A DNA stretch of 13,203 nucleotides from Patescibacteria group bacterium UBA1449 (GTDB lineage: Bacteria > Patescibacteriota > Microgenomatia > UBA1400 > UBA1449), in NCBI GenBank assembly GCA_002335355.1, contig DCTD01000065.1, positions 1,254 to 14,456 of the forward strand. Reading direction: 5' to 3'. Position numbers and translations under genes: made by a program. Position 1 is the first letter of the stretch. Each line of letters begins with the position of its first letter. This document shows positions 7,913 to 13,203 of the stretch, piece after piece. The notes beneath the pieces were generated by a model. That model saw nothing but the letters and a program-made list of their open reading frames with translations, made no database searches and was not told the DNA's origin.

Positions 7913-9130
7913 TTAGGTTTCTTTACTGTTCTCTCTTTCAGGATTAAGTCCCTGCATGATTTCTGAAACTGTTTCTTCAAATTCAGACTGGAATTTATCT
8001 GAACCAGATTTTTCTTTCAAGATTTCCATTTTTGTTTCCAGAGCTGCCAGTTCCCCGGATATCAGCTCTTCAATATAGCGGGCTTTAAGCTTGGAACTTC
8101 GGCTATTCATTATCATTTTCCAAATGGCAACAGCTAAGAGAATTAAAAAGGTGAGTGTGGAAATAAAGTTGATTAAAACGACCGTTTTATCTGCTTTAGA
8201 CTTACCTGGTATTAAGAGATCCCGTAGGCCTTGGACTGCCATAACTTCTCCTTGGCTGCTAGGTTCTGAAAGATTATTTTCAGCTACAACAAAAGGGGTG
8301 GCATTAGGTCGAGGTGAAAGGGGGGGTGGAGCAGGAATAGTATTATCTTCTTCAATTACTTCTAGTTGAGAATTACTGCCAGTTGATGTTGTTCCACTTG
8401 AACCAGTTCTTGTGAAATTATCAGTAACATCCACAACGGTTACATCATCAAATAAGACTGTTTGATTTACGATTGGTGTAGGTGATGGTACCGGTGTGGC
8501 CGAGGCTGAAGCGGTTGGTGTCGGCGTAGCTGTTGGAGTCGGAGCTACAGTTGGGGTTACTGAGGGTATTGCAGTTGGGGAAACCGTTGGTTGAGCAGTG
8601 CCGGTGATTGTTAGTGTAAATGGGTCCATTGCTCCCGGTACAATCGTTGATCCTAGAAAGGCAAAATAGCTATCGGAGAATGTAAGTGAAGTTGTACCAT
8701 CTTTATATGGTGTTAACGTAACTGTAGCTATGAGTCCATCACTACCATTATATCCTGAACCGGTAAAACCACAGGTCAAGACTACTTTGCTGTTATAAAA
8801 ATAGGGAGTGACCTTAGTTAAGTTTTCGCCGGGAGGTGCCGAGTTGGCTGGGGTCCACATTGAGCATTGAGAGTTGACGATACTAATTGAAGTTGCTGTA
8901 AAGTAATTGCTGTCGAAATTAACAACTGCCTGCATGGCTCCTATTTGATTTCCGTCAGTGTTTAAGTGAAGCTCGTACCGTTCAGCAGTACCTGAGGTGA
9001 CTTCAGTTCTGCCATAGATATAAAAGTACGGATTGGCGTAAGCCTTATCTGGAGTGAGAAGAAAAAAACCAAAAACGAATGGTATCAAGACGGTAATACG
9101 AAAAATCACACTACTTGCCATAGCTTTCAT
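7913..9130 (-). CDS. Secreted, membrane-anchored cohesin-domain protein with Pro/Thr linker and cytoplasmic coiled coil
   Basis: This 405-residue protein begins with a signal peptide (about 1-32, ending in AYA). Residues 34-176 resemble a cohesin-type beta-sandwich: 'YELHLNTDGNQIGAMQAVVNFD' aligns with the NTDGKAVNAVSLYVAFD stretch of the neighbouring cohesin gene, with matching cysteines at C89 and C120. A linker rich in Pro, Thr, Ser and Ala spans about 178-222, and a second polar, proline-rich stretch runs to about 300. A membrane helix (about 317-340) is followed by a charged, probably helical cytoplasmic tail (343-395). Cohesins bind dockerins, and a dockerin protein is encoded two genes upstream in the cluster. 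The linkers are candidate O-glycosylation sites. It is preceded by its own predicted promoter, with the upstream cohesin gene ending 59 bp before. The cohesin call rests on pattern, not on a search. Confidence 0.8.
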   Translation of the reverse strand: MKAMASSVIFRITVLIPFVFGFFLLTPDKAYANPYFYIYGRTEVTSGTAERYELHLNTDGNQIGAMQAVVNFDSNYFTATSISIVNSQCSMWTPANSAPPGENLTKVTPYFYNSKVVLTCGFTGSGYNGSDGLIATVTLTPYKDGTTSLTFSDSYFAFLGSTIVPGAMDPFTLTITGTAQPTVSPTAIPSVTPTVAPTPTATPTPTASASATPVPSPTPIVNQTVLFDDVTVVDVTDNFTRTGSSGTTSTGSNSQLEVIEEDNTIPAPPPLSPRPNATPFVVAENNLSEPSSQGEVMAVQGLRDLLIPGKSKADKTVVLINFISTLTFLILLAVAIWKMIMNSRSSKLKARYIEELISGELAALETKMEILKEKSGSDKFQSEFEETVSEIMQGLNPERENSKET

Positions 9131-9149
9131 TAGATATGCTTACTCTAGA

Positions 9150-9178
9150 ATTATGACGATTTTATCGTTACTTTGCAA
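9150..9178 (-). promoter_or_regulatory. Predicted promoter of the large cohesin gene, with palindrome in the spacer
   Basis: On the minus strand TTGCAA (9178-9173) and CATAAT (9155-9150) are separated by exactly 17 bp. The spacer contains ACGAT-TTT-ATCGT (9156-9168 on the plus strand), a perfect 5-bp inverted repeat. A regulator bound there would block the promoter, so it is a candidate operator. The predicted leader is about 12 nt. Confidence 0.5.
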
Positions 9179-9189
9179 TCTTGAAGTAC

Positions 9190-9735
9190 TTAAATACCAT
9201 TAAGGATGAGAAGTTTGTGCTCAATGGGTGTACTGAAAATATTAGTTCCCTTACCGTCATTCAGTAAAATCTGACTTTTATCTGTAATCGTTAGAGAAGC
9301 TTGACCAATGTTAGTTGTATAAAAGTCTACAACGGCAATAACACTTTCACCGGTAAATCCAGGACTAGGTGCCCCACATGATATCGAGATAGTTCCTGCA
9401 GTATTATTAAACTTGTTTTCTGGATAAAACTGACAAAAAGAGTCTGATGTATTGACATTTAAAATTCTTAATTTTTCTGGATCAAATGCTACGTATAAAC
9501 TGACCGCATTTACTGCTTTGCCGTCCGTATTAGCAATAAACTTCACCTGATAGGGAGAGCTAACAGATACTGTTTCAGAGGCATCTATCTTATAAGTTCC
9601 TGATGCGTTCTGACTACCAAGAGTAGTTGGTGTCAGTGACTTGCCTTGTAAACGGAATAGCAAGCCAACAGAAAAAACGAGAGTAAACCCAAAGATGGAT
9701 AAAAGAATCCAGTAGACTGTGTTTGATAATCTCAT
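9190..9735 (-). CDS. Small membrane-anchored cohesin-domain protein
   Basis: This 181-residue protein has one N-terminal membrane anchor (about 8-28, uncleaved in appearance) followed by a short linker and a single cohesin-like domain (about 55-178). Characteristic stretches are KFIANTDGKAVNAVSLYVAFD (around 65-85), 'SFCQFYPENKFNNTAG' (99-114), 'ISCGAPSPGFTGE' (118-130), 'IAVVDFY' and the final 'LLNDGKGTNI'. Cys101 and Cys120 match the pair in the larger cohesin protein and could form a disulfide outside the cell. Its expected partner is a dockerin. It starts 11 bp after the stop of the coiled-coil gene, across a run of seven T residues and without a Shine-Dalgarno sequence, so it is probably cotranscribed with that gene. 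The domain makes up nearly all of the protein, suggesting a simple membrane receptor for a dockerin partner. Confidence 0.85.
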   Translation of the reverse strand: MRLSNTVYWILLSIFGFTLVFSVGLLFRLQGKSLTPTTLGSQNASGTYKIDASETVSVSSPYQVKFIANTDGKAVNAVSLYVAFDPEKLRILNVNTSDSFCQFYPENKFNNTAGTISISCGAPSPGFTGESVIAVVDFYTTNIGQASLTITDKSQILLNDGKGTNIFSTPIEHKLLILNGI

Positions 9736-9746
9736 GACAAAAAAAG

Positions 9747-11417
9747 TTATTTAATGAACTTTAAGGAGTTTAGCATAATATCGATTCTTTTGGCATCATC
9801 ATCTGAGAGGGTATTGCTGTAGGTAGCATACCAAATGTCTAAAATATAGTCATTATATTTAACAAAGTATTTATCTCCAGGATACTCTGAAAAATCTTCT
9901 AATTCTAAGAAAAGAGCTGGCCGGTCTCTAAACGTAGTCTCTTTGACCTTATATTTAAGACTGCTGGTTTGGATAAGCTTCCAGTATTCTTTCACATCCA
10001 AACCTGTTTCAATAGCTTGAATCTTAAAAACGTAACCAGTCTTTCTAATAAAGGTTATGCTACTATCGGTTTTAATTACATTGACAGCGTTTACAGGATA
10101 GTTGATTTCAATACCGAAAGTTGGATCTTTTAAGGTTTCCCATTTGGTTTCTGCAAAGGGGACGTTAGCTTGGGAAGCTGCATACTTATCATCACTAGCA
10201 CCTTTTGTTTCCGGTTGAGGAGGTGTTGAGGGTTGGGCCGGTGTTGGTTCTTGACTAGCGGCTGGCATCTCGTCTATTTTTTTTTCCTGAGCTTCGGGTT
10301 GAGTCTGTTGGAGCTGTTGTTGTGATTCTGGAGGTAGATACTCCTGGACCAGTGAAGTATTTACTTCAGTACTTCGGTTTAGAAAATACCAACCAGCTCC
10401 ACCTAAAGCAAAGACAAAAAAGAGAGTTGTAGCTAGAACAATGATTGGTTTTGGTACTTTTGATAACAAGCCTTTTTTCTCAGGTTCGGTTACTAGCGGC
10501 GCAGGTGTAGGGGATGGTGTTAGTGTTGTCTGAGGTTGTGCTGGTGGGGTGGGTGATGCTGGCGTTTCTGTCTTAGGTGTAGACTCGTCTGTTTGAGGGG
10601 GAGGAGTGGGTGATACTGGTGGTGTAATTGGAGTTTGAACTGTTGTTTGTTGCTGGTTTTGACCATCTGCAGATACTGGTGTTGTAGGGGTGGTAGGTAC
10701 AACTGTAGCTGATGGAGACGGAACAGAACTTTGAGTGCTTAAATTCTCATTTTCTACTAGATGATTCATGGCACTTACTATTTCCTGGAGTTCTTTTGAA
10801 ATGGAAAAAAACTTATTGTTTTGAATTGGTTCAGTTCGGTGAAGATCTTTACGTAAATCCTTAATGGTTGATTCAAGTTGCTGGCGTTCATGTAAGAATG
10901 ACTCTTTTAATGTATCAATTTCTTCTTTAAACTGTGATTCTTTGTTGAGTGAATGCTCTAATTCTTTTTCGAGAAGTAAGATTTTCTCTTCAACTGAGTG
11001 ATTTTTAAAGTCAAGCTCATCATCATTACAATTATGACTTTCATTTCTTTGTAATGACTCGTGACTATTTTTAGGTTGCACGCTTCTACCTTCTGTAGTT
11101 GGTAGGCGGCGAGAGTGTGAGGGGCTATCATTGACTGAGTTTTGTAAGATCTCGCTTTGACTTTGTTGACTAGAAAGATCTCTCATTTTCTGACTCAACT
11201 CACTCTTTAGCTGTTTTACTTGAGTAATGTGGTCCTCTAATTCGGCTAATTTTAAGTGAACTAAGTCAGCAGGGTTCTCTTCACGTCTTATGACACTGTG
11301 ATAGGGTACATCAGGTTCTCTATAGCTACTGGTAGCCAATCTTTTGAGGGGACGATAAAATCCCGGTTGAGTGCGCGAGGCTTTGGAAGTGACAAGGTAT
11401 TTTTTTGTTCTAGCCAT
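9747..11417 (-). CDS. Coiled-coil, single-pass membrane protein with Pro/Thr linkers and extracellular C-terminal domain
   Basis: From the ATG at 11417 this encodes 556 residues. The N-terminus is basic (MARTKKYL). Two predicted coiled-coil stretches lie at about 49-91 and 141-196. A Pro/Thr/Gln-rich linker spans about 229-311. A membrane helix at about 324-345 follows KKGLLSKVPK, so the N-terminal half should be cytoplasmic by the positive-inside rule. Outside the membrane a Gln/Pro-rich stretch (about 350-410) leads to a globular domain (about 425-556) containing 'DPTFGIEINYPVN', a strand pattern common in PsbP-like domains of uncultured bacteria. The frame is open 29 codons further up to a TTG at 11504, but those residues look unlike a signal or a conserved start, so the ATG is preferred. 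It sits between the dockerin gene and the small cohesin gene. It may link cytoplasmic filaments to the surface complex, but the function is unknown. Confidence 0.8.
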   Translation of the reverse strand: MARTKKYLVTSKASRTQPGFYRPLKRLATSSYREPDVPYHSVIRREENPADLVHLKLAELEDHITQVKQLKSELSQKMRDLSSQQSQSEILQNSVNDSPSHSRRLPTTEGRSVQPKNSHESLQRNESHNCNDDELDFKNHSVEEKILLLEKELEHSLNKESQFKEEIDTLKESFLHERQQLESTIKDLRKDLHRTEPIQNNKFFSISKELQEIVSAMNHLVENENLSTQSSVPSPSATVVPTTPTTPVSADGQNQQQTTVQTPITPPVSPTPPPQTDESTPKTETPASPTPPAQPQTTLTPSPTPAPLVTEPEKKGLLSKVPKPIIVLATTLFFVFALGGAGWYFLNRSTEVNTSLVQEYLPPESQQQLQQTQPEAQEKKIDEMPAASQEPTPAQPSTPPQPETKGASDDKYAASQANVPFAETKWETLKDPTFGIEINYPVNAVNVIKTDSSITFIRKTGYVFKIQAIETGLDVKEYWKLIQTSSLKYKVKETTFRDRPALFLELEDFSEYPGDKYFVKYNDYILDIWYATYSNTLSDDDAKRIDIMLNSLKFIK

Positions 11418-11531
11418 GGCAGAATTTAGAAATAATGTACCATTTATAACATTAGCAATTTTAAGAAGTACTTGCAAGATGGAAGCGGAATCAATACGTA
11501 TCAACTTAAGCCAATAATGCGATTCAGATAT

Positions 11532-12770
11532 TTATATGCCCCAGTAGTACATCATAATACTAAAGTCAACTAAGTTAACTAAATTATCATTATTAATATC
11601 TGCTGCTGGGCTGGTTGAACCCCAGTAGTACATTAAAATACTAAAGTCAGTTAGGTTGGTGTGGCTATCGCAGTTTAGGTCTCCATGAGATACATCACAT
11701 GCTGCAGGAGAAGGTGTGGGTCCAGAACTAGGTAAGATAGTAAACTGTAAGGCATTACTAAATAAACTTTGAGTTCCACCACTGTTTTGGACTAGTGCGT
11801 AAAGACGATAGTCGCCAGGTATATAGTCGTTAGTATTGGTGATAGTATAGTCCCAGTTTCCATCACTTGTAGCTGTAGTATAGTAGGTTCTCAGGGGAGA
11901 CTCTGTAAAAACACTTACATCACCTAACGGAATAGTTGATCCTTGAACGATTAGGTTTGTTCCTTGGACAATCTCACTTGTGTTAAGTTCGACAGTTGGA
12001 GACAGTAAGAGATTTGAGATGGTTGTTAGTTGATAGATCGGAGTATAGATTTCAATATTAATTGGGGAAGTAGTTCTATTGCTTTGATCAACACCGTACA
12101 AAGAAATATCGTGAGTATCAGGGTCTAATCCTCCAAAGAATTTGTTAAAATACCCGTTACTGCCTCCTGCAGTATCGGTTCCAATGACGGTACCGCTTTC
12201 ACTAAAGGTGACAAACGTACCTGGAGCAGAGTATCCCGAAATTGATAATGATGCTACCGGTGGAGCAATGGAAGCGGATATTGAAACAATACCAGAAAAT
12301 GGAGTTGCCATGAATGAAGCTAAGTTCTTAATTATATCGCCGTTTACGTCTTCAGAAATTATGACTTTAACAGTATACTCACTTTTCGTACTAGGATTAG
12401 TTGCTGTTATTCCAACAATCTCAATGTTACTACCCGGTAGAATGACTATTCCGGTAATTAATACTTTGTTTGTGTCTACAGTAATCGTTGGACTCCCCAT
12501 GTAATCTCCAGATAGAGCAGTCGCTTGTGTAATATCGTGAAAATGTGTCAGTTCAACTATGATATAGTCTGTTGTTGTTACCATTTGTGAATTAACTGGT
12601 ACCGTAAATGAGATTGTATGAGAGACATTTCTCTCATCTATATTGGAATTACTAAGCACATCAACGGGGTTTTCTAGGTTACCAGCTGCATGTAAAGGGT
12701 GTGAAAAACTTCCCAACCAGGTAAGGAAAGAAATAGTAACAATAAATACTAGCAGGGCAGAGAGGCGCAT
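11532..12770 (-). CDS. Secreted Ig-like protein with C-terminal type I dockerin
   Basis: This 412-residue protein has a signal peptide ending near HAA (about residue 29). Residues 30-160 form a beta-rich domain. Two Ig-like domains follow at about 168-242 ('SGYSAPGTFVTFSESGTVIGT') and 250-348. After a short Pro/Ser linker (350-357) come two dockerin repeats. Repeat 1 holds D364, N366, D368, N372 and D375, and repeat 2 holds D391, N393, D395, N399 and D402, each followed by 'DFSI-MYYWG'. These fit the calcium-binding loop consensus D-x-N-x-D-x3-N-x2-D of type I dockerins, which dock onto cohesins outside the cell. There is no membrane anchor, so the protein is probably held at the surface by the cohesin proteins downstream. 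An extended -10 promoter lies upstream. No catalytic domain is visible, unlike cellulosomal enzymes. Confidence 0.88.
   Translation of the reverse strand: MRLSALLVFIVTISFLTWLGSFSHPLHAAGNLENPVDVLSNSNIDERNVSHTISFTVPVNSQMVTTTDYIIVELTHFHDITQATALSGDYMGSPTITVDTNKVLITGIVILPGSNIEIVGITATNPSTKSEYTVKVIISEDVNGDIIKNLASFMATPFSGIVSISASIAPPVASLSISGYSAPGTFVTFSESGTVIGTDTAGGSNGYFNKFFGGLDPDTHDISLYGVDQSNRTTSPINIEIYTPIYQLTTISNLLLSPTVELNTSEIVQGTNLIVQGSTIPLGDVSVFTESPLRTYYTTATSDGNWDYTITNTNDYIPGDYRLYALVQNSGGTQSLFSNALQFTILPSSGPTPSPAACDVSHGDLNCDSHTNLTDFSILMYYWGSTSPAADINNDNLVNLVDFSIMMYYWGI
11539..11657 (-). repeat. DNA-level duplication within the dockerin coding region
   Basis: The 38-bp segments 11539-11576 and 11620-11657 match at 33 positions and are offset by 81 bp (27 codons). 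They encode the 'NL-DFSI-MYYWG' ends of the two dockerin repeats. Nucleotide similarity this high suggests recent duplication or conversion between the repeats, or strong selection on both. Confidence 0.75.
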
Positions 12771-12808
12771 AACTGCAATAACATCATAATATGCACTTTA
12801 TGTTAAAA

Positions 12809-12817
12809 ATTATAGCA
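12809..12817 (-). promoter_or_regulatory. Extended -10 promoter of the dockerin gene
   Basis: On the minus strand TGCTATAAT (12817-12809) is a perfect TGn-TATAAT extended -10 element. No convincing -35 lies upstream, as is usual for such promoters. Transcription would start near 12802, giving a leader of about 32 nt before the ATG at 12770. A second TATTAT element lies at 12791-12786. No Shine-Dalgarno sequence is seen. Confidence 0.5.
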
Positions 12818-12846
12818 AAAGAGGGGAGATGAGAGAACTGGACTAA

Positions 12847-13203
12847 TTATCCCTTTGCAATTACTTTCAGTATCTTAGCAACACGATTTCTACCAACAAT
12901 TATAGTAACGACAAATCCTACTAATGCTACTGCTGCGATAAAAGTAACCAAGACAATCAGTTTTGGTACCACAGTAGATTTCACTACTGCTGTCAGCGGT
13001 AGTTTATTTTGACCGTAGGTAGCAATTAGTGTAGCAGTGTAACTTCCAAGCAGACTACTCTTATCCCACTTAGTATCCATTTTTCGGGTTGCACCAGGTA
13101 AGACATTTCGACTATCGAGTGGAATTTCAGCTACTTTTTTACCAAATAAGTCAGTAATGACAATAGTTCCCTCTGGTCTAATATGAGTGTTACTTTCGTT
13201 TCT
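12847..13203 (-). CDS. C-terminal part of a membrane-anchored Ig-like/DUF916-like surface protein (5' end outside window)
   Basis: The frame is open from the window edge at 13203 to the TAA at 12849-12847, giving 118 residues. An internal ATG at 13080 is not a convincing start because the 41 codons before it continue the same domain. Visible motifs are 'N-THIRPEGTIVITDLFG', 'AEIPLDSRNVLPG' and 'GSYTATLIATYG', the strand pattern of the last domain of WxL/DUF916-type surface proteins. A membrane helix ('LIVLVTFIAAVALVGFVVTII') and a basic tail (GRNRVAKILKVIAKG) end the protein, so the domain is outside and the tail inside. It precedes the dockerin gene by 76 bp on the same strand and is probably part of the same surface cluster. 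The N-terminal domains are not visible. Confidence 0.75.
   Translation of the reverse strand, partial: RNESNTHIRPEGTIVITDLFGKKVAEIPLDSRNVLPGATRKMDTKWDKSSLLGSYTATLIATYGQNKLPLTAVVKSTVVPKLIVLVTFIAAVALVGFVVTIIVGRNRVAKILKVIAKG

Noticed and set aside
8461..8580. GT-rich low-complexity stretch as a possible minisatellite or CRISPR-like array
   Set aside because: It encodes the Pro/Thr/Ala linker of the cohesin protein. Units are irregular and there are no spacers.
10520..10702. Alternative-frame His/Gln/Pro-rich ORF
   Set aside because: It is a shadow of the Pro/Thr linker of the coiled-coil protein.
11418..11504. 29-codon in-frame extension of the coiled-coil protein to a TTG
   Set aside because: The extension looks like translated intergenic DNA, and the internal ATG begins a typical basic cytoplasmic N-terminus (MARTKKYL).
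12847..13080. A 77-residue protein starting at the ATG at 13080
   Set aside because: The frame stays open to the window edge and the upstream residues complete the same domain, so this is the tail of a longer gene.

Overview
The window is AT-rich, densely coding DNA with ten convincing protein genes. The genes on both edges are cut by the window. No rRNA, tRNA, CRISPR array, insertion sequence or phage gene was seen. The gene content suggests a member of the Candidate Phyla Radiation / Patescibacteria, possibly Microgenomates-like. The clues are GT-C glycosyltransferases of the DUF2723 type with TPR tails, cohesin domains on single-pass membrane proteins, a dockerin with repeated D-x-N-x-D and 'DFSI-MYYWG' motifs, proline/threonine-rich linkers, and starts almost without Shine-Dalgarno sequences. 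This assignment is inference from gene style, because no marker gene is present. All visible stop codons are TAA except one TAG.

Layout. Positions 1-1770, minus strand: the first 33 codons of a DegT/DnrJ/EryC1-type aminotransferase, a closely coupled NAD-dependent SDR whose YxxxK motif reads HxxxH, and a 199-residue protein made of two copies of one small domain. Positions 1771-2059: a divergent intergenic region with nine perfect copies of the hexamer ATATAC, ending 15 bp before the next start codon and overlapping a possible promoter and a 50-codon small ORF. Positions 2060-6717, plus strand: two paralogous DUF2723-type membrane glycosyltransferases 8 bp apart. Positions 6714-13203, minus strand: a surface-protein cluster. 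In transcription order it holds the C-terminus of a membrane-anchored Ig-like protein, a secreted Ig-like protein ending in a type I dockerin, a coiled-coil/transmembrane/extracellular-domain protein, two membrane-anchored cohesin proteins, and a TolB-like beta-propeller lipoprotein.

Reading. The plus-strand pair probably transfers sugar from a lipid-linked donor onto secreted proteins. The flanking aminotransferase and SDR fit nucleotide-sugar supply. The cell-surface cluster carries matching cohesin and dockerin modules plus Ser/Thr/Pro-rich linkers that could be glycosylation targets. The most interesting hypothesis is a small cohesin-dockerin surface complex whose glycosylation genes sit behind a repeat tract that could vary in length. 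Each part is supported by sequence, but the functional link between them is inference.
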